Source: Strobilurus pachycystidiatus (taxonomy: Eukaryota; Basidiomycota; Agaricomycetes; Agaricales; Physalacriaceae). Taken from it: DNA of 64,000 nt. Shown piece after piece: positions 20,315 through 31,691 of this stretch; the stretch's first letter is position 1, and each line of letters begins with the position of its first letter. Made by a program: the position numbers and the translations under genes. The DNA lies in the NCBI GenBank assembly GCA_019915135.1, contig JAHLMK010000006.1, forward strand, positions 744,001 through 808,000. Direction: 5' to 3'. The notes under the pieces were generated by a model. The model had not been told where the DNA came from. It did not search any database and saw only the letters and a list, made by a program, of their open reading frames with translations.

Positions 20315-21150
20315 TGGTCTATCGGACTGTCCCCGCGACTCGCGCCCGGACTCGCATTGGAAGAGACTCAGATCGCGCAAGTCGAGTACTCGCGGATCTG
20401 ACTAGTAGTCGTCTTGATTGCAGTCGTCGTGAATACTCGCAGTAAGCAGAAGTCATGCACGAATTCCTTTGGGCAATTGCGCGAAGGGCCGCAGCCGGGC
20501 ATGAGTACCTGCTAGGGGACGTAGTAGTGCAATGAGAGAAGTATGGGAGGTAGTGGGTCGGTGGTCGGTGGCGACAGTGACGGCGATGGAGCCGGGAAAA
20601 TAGGTGGAGTTTAGGCGAGAAGCGCGACGGGGGTAGCGAGGACTGCGCTGGAGTGGCGAGCAAGGCGGTGGTGGAGCGGCGCAGGAGGTGGTTTGTGGCA
20701 GATGGCGACGGCGACGGCGGATGCGAGCCCAGCAAGCTGCATGAATGAGTCGTTCAAAGCCGTCAAAGCGGGTGACATGCAAACGCGCCGCGCCCATGAT
20801 CCCGTCGCGTCTAGCTCTCAAGTTTGCACGGCAGAGGCGTCTTCCATCCCGGTACGGCCCTTGTCGTTGCCATCGAGCGTCTGCTGCTCTTTGCGGGGGC
20901 TTACGCGTCGAGCAACGGACCTCGGAAGTCGTCCTAGCCCTGTTGTGGGGCACGCGAGAGTCGTCAGTGATGAAGGAATACTGCTTCCGTTCGAGAAGAT
21001 ACTGTTCAAAATGCAAGATACATCTGTGACTTGTTAAGCATACCTGTGACCACAGTACTGGTGTGCGAAAGCTTGGTGGATGCGGAGTAAGATGATGGCA
21101 CAAGACGAAGACGCGAAAAGGAAAGGCACAGACATTATAAAAGATGTGGG
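20315..21150. other. Non-coding or unassigned stretch before the Helitron
   Basis: No recognisable gene. A 216-codon minus frame (20453-21103) is Arg/Pro/Ser-rich low-complexity translation, probably chance in GC-rich DNA. It could belong to the Helitron 3' region or be a captured sequence. Confidence 0.35.
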
Positions 21151-21164
21151 ATGTCCCACGGTGA

Positions 21165-21345
21165 GCGAGCGCAGCGACGCCGCAAGCGGCGGGCTCTTAA
21201 ATCCTAGGGCATTGAGGCGGCTTCGCCGCGCCCTGCGGGCGCCAAAACGCCCTTACGGGCGACCGCGCCTTGCAGGCGCGGCTATGCCGCCGTGAAATGC
21301 GCGCTAAGCGCGCGATTCGGCCGCCCCCTTACGGGCGCAGGATTG
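21165..21345. repeat. Cluster of at least six GC-rich hairpins
   Basis: Successive short palindromes lie within about 180 bp: GCCGCAAGCGGC, GCGGCTTCGCCGC, CGCCCTGCGGGCG, CGCCCTTACGGGCG, CGCGCCTTGCAGGCGCG, GCGCGCTAAGCGCGC and CGCCCCCTTACGGGCG. The loops are 2-5 nt. Base composition is far richer in GC than the flanks. Confidence 0.9.
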
Positions 21346-21629
21346 TCGTGCACGATTGGGTAGTAACTATAATTGTGTACAATGAAAGTAGAGATGTTGT
21401 ATCAGATGGACCTGGTCAAGAGCTATATCACACTCGTAAAAGTTACACTTGAAACAGCTCGTGTGATATGCATCTGCAAATTTGTTAACCATATAAGGTT
21501 AACGAATCTGCATGTGCTGCCCCACATTCCAATCCAGACATGGCGCAAGGATGCACCGACGGACTCGTCACATTCATTGATCTCAATGCATTACTCATGA
21601 GACATCCCAAAAATTTGCAAACAAAGCAA

Positions 21630-24600
21630 CTATGCATTTGGATAACGTCGTTCAAAATCTGCAAGTCGTTCCTGTAAAGTAGCTCCACCAAGATTCTTCA
21701 CCCGTGTATAGTCCACCTTCTCAACCACCATAATGTCACTCAACCGTGTCACCCTCGACAAAGCAACAAACGTCAACCCAACGCAGAAATCCTTCGCCGA
21801 ACCTAATCCAATCTGAGCTCCAGTCTTCAGCGTTAGACCTTGCGACTTGTGTATGCTGATTGCCCAGGCAAGACGAAGCGGAACCTGCGTTCGAGAGTAG
21901 TGCTTGCCGTTCAGCTCAAAGGAGGTCTTTAGCGGCTTGATTGGTACGATCGGAATCCCATTGGGAAAGTCGGGGCGCGGTGTCGTTCGCCAGAGAGTTG
22001 GTCCTGTATAAGTCTTGAGGGACACAAGGACAGCGATCGGAAGGTCGTCTCGATTGGCGCCTTCAGCCCAGACAATGTCTTCCACAAAGCCAATAGCACC
22101 GTTCACTAAGCCTAGGAGGAAGACAATCATGATATCGCAGTTAATAAGATAGCGGCAGACAAATTTACCTTTGGTCTGCCAGATGTTGCGGGTAACCATA
22201 ACTTTCGCTCCTCGACAAAGCAAGACTTCGGATTCCAGTCCACCAGTATCATCAGCCGTCGCCTTCTTTGCTGCGGAACCTCCAACATTGAGAGCAAGTA
22301 GCTTAGCGCAAGGGCGATTGAGAGCAAGTAGTTGTTCGATATTTGATGTAAGGACAACGGCGCGAGTTGGAAATAGACAGGGCGCGTCGACGAAACGTGC
22401 CTGTTCTTCGATTGAGAGATTGTGCTGATATCGGGTGAGCAGTAAACGCCAGTCGTCCATAGTGAGTCCACCGTTCGAAGCATGCTGAAGAAGGAGTCGG
22501 AAGGCCACTTGTTCGGGTTCGTCGCCTTGTTGACGATGAATGACGCGGAGGCGAAAGCTTTGAGTGAATTGGCGATAGAGAGTGAATCCTTCGCGGCTGA
22601 GCTGTCCAAGCAGAGTGTCCGATTCCTCAGCAGGCGCATACAGAGTTCGATCCTTGACAGGCGGAAGCTGAGAAAAGTCGCCGATAATTGAGACATGGAT
22701 GCCGCCAAAGTAATCTGTTGAGTGATTGATTTGCTGGAGGCGAGAATTGATCTTGGCAAAGAGTCGCTGTCCCATCATTGATTTCTCGTCGATGATCAGA
22801 AAATATACGCCTTTCCATTGAAGTTGAAGGGTAGCGAGAGCGGATGTCGTGAGAGGCTTCCAGTTTCGATGTTCTGCCTGTATACCGAGTCCAGAATGAA
22901 TCGTGATACCAAGAGAGTTCAGAGCTGCTGCCGCCGAAGGTGCGACTACACGAATTGGATCAGGAGCCTGATGGTCGCGGGCAATGCTGAAATTCCATCA
23001 GATGCAATTGTAACTGATCAGAGAATCACTACCGTCGAAGTTCTTGACATATCGCTAGAATGGTGTAGGATTTTCCGCAGCCAGCTGTACCATCGATATT
23101 GAAGAGACTTTGAGGAACGTCGTTGTCACCAGCAAGGATCCGTCCGAAAGTTGTAGTGTATTTGTCTAGAATGATGCGTTGTTCGCCTTGCAGAGTATCG
23201 ATGTCGATTTGAGGTGGATTCGGGTTCGAGGTCGTCTCTATTCCGGCTTCGGCCCTCTGTGTGTCGATGTAGGAGCCGAGGGTCTCTATGTCGTTCCATC
23301 GGGTCAATGCCTCCGCTCGGTCCCAGCCATCATCGATAGGTCGGTTTCCGATATCGGAGGAGTCAAATTCGGGAAGGGGTGCATCGGGATACATTCGTTG
23401 GTAGAGTTGCCAATCGGCTTCTCGAAGAGGACCGTCGCCAGGAACGTCTTCATCATCATCGTCATCTGCATCCTCGTCAGCGGCCCTCTGCTCTGCGTCC
23501 CAACTTCGAAGCGTGTCAGATGGATGAGTGTGTGCATTGCAGCAGGTAGCGTATTTCTGCTGCCAAGTACTTCCGTCGGCGATGAGGCCCTCAAGATTTC
23601 GAAAAGGATGGTGAAGAAGCATCTTGATGCGGCAGTAATCGGGGTAATTAGTGTCGTCGGGATTGGGAGAGAATCTGGGGAAAGTGCGAACAACAACGGT
23701 AGTGCCTCTACGCCGGGCTCGCCAGGTGTTGGATCTCCAGCGATATCCAGAAACGACCTGCTGGATAGATAAATCCTCCATGGCCTCTGGCCGCTTCATG
23801 TAGCGTTGAAGGAGGGACTCTTTTGTACGAACAGAGTCAGTTACATCAATGTTGCCGTCGTCGTCCTGAGAGGTGATTTCGCGGAAGGTTCCATCTTTGC
23901 TAAGATTGAGAATCTCGTGGGAGAAGGTGGAGTGAATAAGAGGAACGCCAAGGAGCAGGTGAGCGGTCTCTTGGGCGGAATAGGTACGCTCGCCAATCAT
24001 CTTGTTGAGAAGACGCTGGCAAATTCGCTGTGCGCTGACACCAGCATCAACGCTTCCAGCAATCTGGCTCAGAGTTTCGACAAATGGGGGGAGACCAGAC
24101 TCGGCTTTGGTTGCGTATTTTCCAATATAACTAGAGAGAGAGCAAAAATCAGTATATCGTCGAGATAGTACCAGAAAAAGCATACTTGAGAGCAGAGGAT
24201 GAGCTCAACACTGGCTTGAGATCGGTATTGGCCAACCACCCAAGCGCGATTGCGCGGTTGTGAAGGTTCATGATGGGATCGTTCCGGATTGGAGCGAAAT
24301 GGACGCGATGCTTCTCATCAACCTCCCATCCAGGAGCGTCACGGCATTGCTTGGGATAATCAAAGCGGCACATGGGGACACGCTCATCAACGCCAGGAAC
24401 CTTGTGCTTGACAAGGCAGTAACCAGGAAGCGGACAATTACGATGACGCTGAACCCAGTTGAGAAGATTGGACAGCTCGGCTTTGGTGTACTGCATATTG
24501 GAGGGATCGACACTGGACGGATGCCGACCAAGGAGGGGATCGTTGCCTGTAGGAACAACAGAAGGATGAACAGCGGATATGATACCATCCCAAAACTTGC

Positions 24601-27169
24601 AAAACTCGTCAATCTTGGCTTGTTCGGCCTCCGATACGATGTAATCCGCCTTCTTGATTCGGTCCCAATCGATGTCGTCGGGATTTGGTGCATTCTTGAA
24701 CCAGAGAAATCCATGGATGTGGCCACTGCCGCGGTCCTGCCATTCATAGCGGTACCAGTAATGAGTGACACCGAAGAGGGGACAGATGACGTGTTCAAAG
24801 AAGAGGCGGATTCGGAGATCAAGATAGGAAGCAGCAATGTGGGGATTGTTGTTGAGCGCCTCGCGTCGCTGGCGTCGGGCAGCAGCTTCATCGCCATCAG
24901 GAACATTTATCTCCTCAGGCATGTGTCGATGTAGGCCAGACCACTGTAAATCAGCGGCGCTGAGGGTGATGAATGCGTGGGGTGACCCAAGTACATTGAT
25001 TGAATCCATGAGTTCGGATCGACGAGATGACCAGTATGCCCTAGTGCCTCTGAGACTGGCACCGTAGCGCATCATGTTACGAGCGATGGATTGGTCACCG
25101 TCGTCTAGCTTCTCCTTGATCTCCTCTGCCGTCATTCCTTCAGCGTCATGGTCCTGCCGCACATACACTTTGGAGGATTCTCGGGCGCGGGCCCGCTGGA
25201 GAGTATTGAAAGCAAACCAAGGGAAGCGGCGATGACGGGCAAATCGAGAGTCTTTAAAACTCATGAGGTGATCAAAGTATTCGCTGAGGGTGAGTTTGCG
25301 TAGACGGGAAACATGGAAGTCGCCAGTTCCATCCGGAAAGAGTGTCGGGAAGCAGCGAGTGATGTAGCCCGGCGTATGCTCAGGAATTGGAGTGTTCTGA
25401 AGACGTGGGGCCTCAATTACCTGTAATGTATGAGTGATATGAACATGATTGAATAGACAAGAACATACAGTATACTCCTGATTGAACGTTGCTTGTTCCA
25501 ACAGCGCATTAGCTTGCCTACGAATGCCATCCACTTCCGTCTCATTGGCGGAACCAACATTGAGAATGCCAGCAATGGCAGGACGCTCATCCCGATCTGG
25601 AGAGGCACTGGTTTCGGCGCTGGCGGCCTCTGTAGGGCCTGCGGCAGGAGTTGACCCACTGTCATCGGGCGAGTTATCGGGACAGGTTGGAATGCGGTCA
25701 ACAACGGAACCGCGGGTAGGCAGAAGGCGTAAGCGTTCGTCAATGTCTTGTCGGGATTGACTGTTTCGGAAGGCGGCGTAGCTTTTATCGTTCTCGATCT
25801 TCCACATCAAGGCTCGACGAACAACGTCGCGTCTGACAGTAAAGTCCACATGGGCCGACATGTCGATACCCTCGCGACGGATGATGACAACCTCGCATTC
25901 ATCAGGCATGCGCGGCAGTTTCTCGGCGAGGTTGGAGATGTCCTGGACAAAGCAGCAAATGTTCTCCTTATAACACAATTGTCGGCCCTTCGTGTAACGG
26001 ACTTGCATCATAGGCAGGTTTAGGGAGATCATCATCTCCTCGATGTCGGTGAGATTCTTGAGGCAGTCCGGGACGTCGGCTACAGAATGGAGCTTAGCAA
26101 AACAGTCAAATGAGGGACAAAGTCAAGCTTACATGGATTAGCAAGATTTTCAGGAGAGAATTTACGAACAGGATCTCCTTTATCGCGTCGACAGGACCCG
26201 CACATTCCATCAGCCATTTGCTCCCATTTACGCTCCTGGCAATAGGAGCAGACATCGCGCGTCAACTTCGATTCAGCATCGAGGAAGTTCTGAATGTAGC
26301 GACGCTCTTCTTCGGATACGGCAGGATCATCGGGCAGGTCAAGGTTGGCAAACTCTGAACCGTCGCCAAATTCCGCAAAGAGATCATCGGTCTCGAGACG
26401 CTGGCGGTCCACGGAGACACCGTCAGGAGCAGGACCACCTTCGACTATGTCATCATCTGGTTCGCGGTTGTGGTTATCGGCGCGAGTTTGGTTGGCGCGG
26501 TCGCGACAGCGATTACAGATGCTGTGATGGGTACCGTCGCGCTCAAAATCTTGTGGATTAGCGGAGTGGTTGCCTCGTCGACAATACTTGAGGCCTGGAA
26601 GGTTTATGCAGTGAGATTTGGTGTGCATATATGCGCTGCAAAACATGGTTACCATTGCTGGCTGCAGCTTCGGCTCTACGATCTTTGCCAGCCGAGTCCT
26701 TTGCACGGCAGGTTGAGCAAGTAGAGAAGAAGTGGTCGGGGCCGTCGCCGCTTTCATGCTTTCGACCGCTTTTTCGGAACTCTTCGCGAGACTGAGAGGA
26801 GCTACATCGACGGCAGTACCGACTGCGGCATGCGGCGCACTGGTGGAACTCGGAAGTAACTGGAATGAGGGAAGAGCAAGACTGAGATGAGCAGCGCCTT
26901 GTAGTCGGAATGGAAAGAGTGAGGGGACGGCCGCGGTCGCGGCGACTACAATTGCGACATGCATTCTGGTATGGATGATTGCCGAAATATATATGATGCG
27001 AAACCGGTTCGGAGCAGGATGGGCACGAGCGAAGAGAGGCGACGCGTGTCAGAGGCATGCTTTGGGCTGTGGTGGCAGGTGCGGGGCAAAGAGAGCAGGT
27101 CGGAGGCAGAGAAACGGAATCGCGATCGACACATGACAGCACGATGGCCCAGAGGCGCGAGCACTGCAT
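21630..27169 (-). CDS. Helitron RepHel protein (zinc fingers, HUH endonuclease, Pif1-like helicase)
   Basis: Rolling-circle transposase/helicase. N-terminal Cys-rich modules (CPSCSEP, CAACRSRYCRRC, CNRCRDR, CSYCQERK...CGSCRR) precede a Helitron N-terminal region (SDVPDCLKNLTDIEEMMISL). The Rep domain shows AFITLSAADLQWSGLHRHMP, the HUH motif RGSGHIHGFLWF and the tyrosine motif YIGKYATKAE. The helicase shows Walker A GTAGCGKSYTI, VVAPSAAAALNSLGI, the Walker B-like FLIIDEKSMMGQ, GDFSQLPPV, AWAISIHKSQGLTL and FVALSRVTRLSDIMV. Short introns splice in frame: 24131-24185 restores ALNYIGKYATK, others follow LRR (to IARDHQAPDP) and NPC, and an in-frame one precedes LVNGAIGFVEDI. No stop was found inside the motifs, so the element may be autonomous. 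The N-terminal start (27169) is uncertain. Confidence 0.85.
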
Positions 27170-27493
27170 AACACATTTTCCAGGTCTTGCAGCACGCCGG
27201 CCGACAAGAAATGCCAGTGCAACTGTGGTAAGGAGTGGCAGGCGAAGAGGAGGGACGCGACCCTGGCCAAGGGCGGACCCAAACGTAACACGGCAACGGC
27301 TTTACGGATTTACTCCGTTGAAACGAGTCATACGTGTATTTCGCTGAATAGCATACAGTGAACAAAAAAGATAAGCAGCAACGCGAAAGGGTACAGAGAT
27401 ACGGTAGAAATGGTACTATGCACGTATTGCGGCGAGGAGTTTGTACTTGTTTGTTCGGCGGTGCAGCCCTCTGCCTCACGGAAAATCGATTGC

Positions 27494-27506
27494 TCGCTGC
27501 GCTCGC
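27494..27506 (-). repeat. 13-bp inverted match to the 21165-21177 sequence
   Basis: On the plus strand TCGCTGCGCTCGC, the exact reverse complement of GCGAGCGCAGCGA at 21165-21177. Possible Helitron end-associated sequence. Confidence 0.55.
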
Positions 27507-27825
27507 AATTAGATAAGCAGCTCGGCCCGACCTCGGCCATCGGAAGAGACATTATTGCTTCCGCGCAATCCTTTTTACTTTATCTCTGACGCCTGTCAAC
27601 GCTCTCATAAATGCCCCAATGGTTGTCAGAGCTTCCCTTTAGGCATAGACGTCGTGAATGTGGCGCATTATAAACTGTGCGGCGCAGTTACAGGGACACC
27701 CCGTGCGCGATTCAGTGCTTCCTTTTCGGCTCAGCTAACGCTCAAGAAGCGCGATGACAGCACCGTGGTGCTGAAAAAGTCGCTAGCGGACATGGATCCG
27801 CACTCTTTCTTTCCTTTCGACCACC

Positions 27826-29646
27826 ATGGATGCCTCCACTGCCTCTGCTCCCTCCCAGGTCGCCAGAATCGCGTAAGTTACAGATTCGAGCGCGTCTTGA
27901 TGTATGTTGAAGTCTGTCAGCCATGGCCCCATGTTTCTGGGCCTCTTGTTCAACGTCTTTCTCTACGGAGTCATGACCACGCAAGTTTACTTTTACTTCT
28001 CCACGTATAAAAGGTCAGATTCGCGTCGTTTCTCTAGCCGTGGTGTTTCATCTGACCCTCGTCTCTTGAAGGGATCCACTGTGGCTCAGGCTCTATGTAT
28101 GCGAGCAGCACCCGGTGCTGCCCCCCATCGAACTGAAAGCGCCTAGGTCGTATTGTTGTTCGCCTTGGACTCCGTCAACACGGCGTTCGATTTCACGTAT
28201 CTATATGAATGCTTCGTCATCCACTACGGTACACGCTTCCCTCCCTGGAAAATGTCTGAAGTTGACGCTCTTCGCTTCAGGCGAGGTTGAATATCTTACC
28301 AAAGCCACTTGGAGTAGGTCCGCCCTCGTTTTGTCTACGTCTCTATTCTGACCGTTCCTAGTCTTCTCCACAGGTAACGTTATTGTCAGTGGCGCCTCAT
28401 TAGTGTCAGTCTGACGCGTCAATTATGCACATAGACCCTGCTCTGACGGTGAACCGATATATTGTCTCCTCGCCCCTTGATGCACACTCAACCAACTTCA
28501 GGGCGCAGTCTCGATGCTTGTACAGATCTTCTTTGCATGGAGGGTCAAGGTCCTCACCTCCAGCAACTTCCTTGCCGTTCTAGTCGTCGTTCTGGCTGTT
28601 CTCGGTATGGGTATGTGTCGGTCGATCCTTCGAGTTCGGGCTTGTCCTGAAGGATAGACACACAGCGGGAGCTTTGGCTACTTCTATCGAAGCGGGAAGC
28701 GTGCGCGCTCAATTTGTCGATTTCCGCGATCTCAAGGTATACTATTTCCATGTTGATTAGAGGTCATCCTGATTCAAGATATGCAGGCGCTCGTCATTGT
28801 ATGGCTCGCCTCTGGATGTGTCTGCGACCATTTGATTACTTTTAGTCTGGTCTATCATCTGTACGTCCTCTCTTCCTTTCCGCTCACATCCTTCTGATTT
28901 CGTGCTAGTGTAAAACTTCGTTTCCGATATTCCGTATCCAATCTGATATTCTCCAGCGTGCCAAAAAGACCGGTTTCACGAACACGGACAATACCATCGA
29001 CAAGATCATCTTGAGTATGTACACCTCACCACTTTGAGCTCGCTTTGTTCATGACCTGTGCTCGACAGTGACGGTTCAAACGGGATTCGTCACGTCCCTA
29101 TGTTCCTTCCTGGATCTAGTTACATTCCTTGCATTGGTACGCGTCTAAGTTTGTTCTCCGCACACTTGACTGACCGGACGAATCGCAGGACTCTGGACTG
29201 TAAGTTACCGACTAGCTCTGCGGCACACACAACACCAATAACACCCCTCTAGCCATCTCGTGTTCAACTTCCCGCTCTGCAAGCTCTACACGAACTCGCT
29301 CATGAGCAGCCTCAACGCACGCGAGGTCCCAAGAGGTCCAGATGAGAACCCCGCATCGTCACCTTCTTCGCCAGTCAACGTATCGCGCAACATTGTAAGC
29401 GGCGGTCCGTCTACCATCTTGCGCTAGCACTAAGCAACGCCTCTTTAGCCTCGATTCAAACGCCCGAACATGTCGGCGAGCACCGACTCAGGCCCTACGA
29501 CGCCGGTAGCCAGCGGACATGGGATCTCAATTGAGATGGCGGCGAAGCACAAGGAGTCGCCGGAGCTGGCGTTCGGGCCTGATGATTCCGACGAGCATGT
29601 TTTCTATCCATGGAAGTCGGCGTCGAAGGAGCCGCACATCGTTTGA
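27826..29646 (+). CDS. DUF6534-family multi-pass membrane protein
   Basis: Member of an expanded Agaricomycete family of seven-helix-like membrane proteins of unknown function. The ATG at 27826 sits in a strong context (CCACCATGG) and starts MDASTASAPSQVARIA. At least seven short exons follow. Landmarks are PMFLGLLFNVFLYGVMTTQV (TM1), RVKVLTSSNFLAVLVVVLAV, GALATSIEAGSVRAQFVDF, ALVIVWLASGCVCDHLITFS, RAKKTGFTNTDNTIDKIILM and SLCSFLDLVTFLAL. The family signature HLVFNFPLCKLYTNSLMSSL-NAR comes next. The hydrophilic C-terminus (SASTDSGPTTPVASGHGISI) ends KSASKEPHIV. A decayed paralogue follows at about 30480. Confidence 0.8.
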
Positions 29647-30479
29647 GGATTTTTGCTGGCAGCTGGCTATGCTCATGACTGAATATGCTGGCGCTTCTGT
29701 TCACTGTGCTTTCCCATTTGAGAACTTTCACCATTAATTATCTGTTGCGTTGATGTTTGACGCTGGCTCTTGTAATCGTTGATATCTGTTGTAATTCAAT
29801 GAAGTCACTGTGTTGTTGAGCAGAGTCGACAACCTCAAATTAGTCGGATGGGAAACACCTGCCGAAGACAAATACAACCCATAATATTGTGTATGTAGCC
29901 ACTCATAGACGCCATACTCTCGCACATGCTGAGTTTTTCTTATGTGGCGTTTTACGGCCGGTATCTCCGACTTTAAGGCCGGCGGCATATGTGACACGCG
30001 ATCGTCGATTCAGACCTTTCCCCCTAGCTCGCTCAGCACTACCAGCATGCTCGAAAACGCCCACCACCACTATTGACGTCGAACCGCTGAAACTGTCTTT
30101 CTAAGTAGTTGAGTCTCGTCCTAAGTTGCTTTCGCTAACTGAGTCCTGACCGTGACTGAGGACTGATGGTCATTAAGCGCAAGCTGCTGCTCAACTTGGC
30201 TCATTCAAAAGCAGGTCAGAGCCGTCAGCTACGGGTCTTGGCCAATCTGTATGACTGCTTTGTGGTGCATTGCCTAAGTTTGCCTTTCCACACCACGTCA
30301 TTGCAGCAACTTGTATCACATCCGGATTTTCAGTACCTTAGCACGACCGCGTGGGAGTACCTTCACCTTTCACACTTCGAAGTCTTTTATACAAGTGCGT
30401 CCACTCCCGAGTCACCAGGCTCATGGAAGTCACGCCTATGGTAAGCATTCGATTTCGTCCGAGTCTCAATTACACACAT
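29647..30479. other. Intergenic region or decayed 5' part of the following pseudogene
   Basis: No convincing gene. Sequence around 30300-30440 (VSHPDFQYLSTTAWEYLHLS and following) may be a diverged early exon of the DUF6534 remnant downstream. Confidence 0.3.
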
Positions 30480-31260
30480 GCCGTGTCAAGAATTTGAAAG
30501 CTCTTATTTCATGGATGTCCGGAGGTTTAAGGTTCTCACCTCGAATCTAGCTACGTCCACCGTTGTCACCTTCTTGGCTATCTTAGGAAGTGGTGAGCTC
30601 CCTCACGGTCACCTAACACACCGCGCAGCGGGGTGTTGAAATTTCCGTAGCTGGAACACTAGCCACCGCTATAGAAGCAGGAGCCTATTCGTTCGGTCAA
30701 ATTTTCCTCGTTCAAGGTCAGCCTCGTTGCTGTGGAACCGAAATAGCGCTGACCTGATCTTCTCCCGTGACCTCGTTGTCCGGAGAAGCTCTTCATGACA
30801 CCGCTCACAGCGTAAGGATATCGATTGTGTAGAGCGTCATTTGAGAGAGGGAAAGAAAACTACACTGATGATCTTGTCGACAGAATCACTCGAGATAAGC
30901 TTTCTGCGACGACTGTTTGACCTTACCCTGACAGTAATTCTTCCAGTGATGGCCCGGGCTCAAGCAGGATTCTCTAAGTACCTCTGTATGTGCGTTCACA
31001 GATTGAGTCACTTCCTTGGTGCCAGTGATTTATCTGTCCTCGTCCAACTCATTCTACCTTGATCATCATCATCTTCGTCTCGGACTTTGCAGGATGATGG
31101 AATGTGAGCCGTCATACTGTCGCCCGCCGACTCACCGGATATGAATGATACTGAATCTTTGCGTGGCTCCCAGACCCTGATCTTCAACTTCCCGCTCTGC
31201 ACAAGTTCCCTGAGAATTATGGAAGACTGCGATGGCTGGCAGGGGGTACTACGCTTGGCA
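30480..31260 (+). pseudogene. Decayed DUF6534 paralogue
   Basis: Collinear scraps match the intact gene at 27826-29646. RFKVLTSNLATSTVVTFLAI parallels RVKVLTSSNFLAVLVVVLAV, GTLATAIEAGAYSFGQIFLV parallels GALATSIEAGSVRAQF, and LIFNFPLCTSSL parallels LVFNFPLCKLYT. The intervening exons are scrambled or missing, the NSLMSSLNAR signature is lost, and stops interrupt the frame. This is a tandem duplicate in decay. Confidence 0.7.
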
Positions 31261-31691
31261 GTGTCGGCGACTTACATAACAGATTGTCAAGCCCGAAAGC
31301 GTTGATCTGACTGCAGCCTATCACTCTCTTTTACGGTATTTAAACTACCATGGCATTAACACCGGATAGGCACCGTGACCGAAAACAGGTTTACAACCGT
31401 TGAGAAGATGGCAACGTTGAGGGACCACTTGACAGCCCTGAATGCACGCTTACTGGCAGCGCAGGAGACGTGAGTTCGTCAATAAGATTATAGTAGTATG
31501 GCATGTAATACGATGTATAGAAAGACTGTACGATACGGTGGCTGCTCCTCATTGGTTGTACAATACGGGTAGTTTGAACCCCACGAGCCCTAAGATGAAA
31601 AAGAAGAGAGAGAAGCATACTATCTGTCTCCCAGAAAGCTTCAACGTCCGCTAGAGCTGGAGCTAGATGGTGCACTGCAAATAAGCGTGGT
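31261..31691. other. Intergenic, nothing recognised
   Basis: About 430 bp between the DUF6534 pseudogene and the 3' end of the BTB gene. No feature seen. Confidence 0.35.

Larger units (their letters stand above)
21160..27510 (-). mobile_element. Helitron (rolling-circle transposon), approximate limits
   Basis: Contains one RepHel gene on the minus strand, with a hairpin-rich block beyond the gene's 3' end, where Helitrons carry their terminator hairpin. The limits are approximate. They are set by a 13-bp sequence, GCGAGCGCAGCGA, at 21165-21177 (plus) that recurs inverted at 27494-27506. Canonical TC...CTRR ends with an A/T insertion site could not be fixed by eye. Confidence 0.6.

Noticed and set aside
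20453..21103. 216-codon minus-strand frame before the Helitron
   Set aside because: Arg/Pro/Ser-rich translation of GC-rich DNA with overlapping plus-strand frames and no motif; not listed as a gene.
23179..24934. Long plus-strand frames (23179-23772, 24260-24934) antisense to RepHel
   Set aside because: They are shadows of the strongly coding RepHel frame on the opposite strand.
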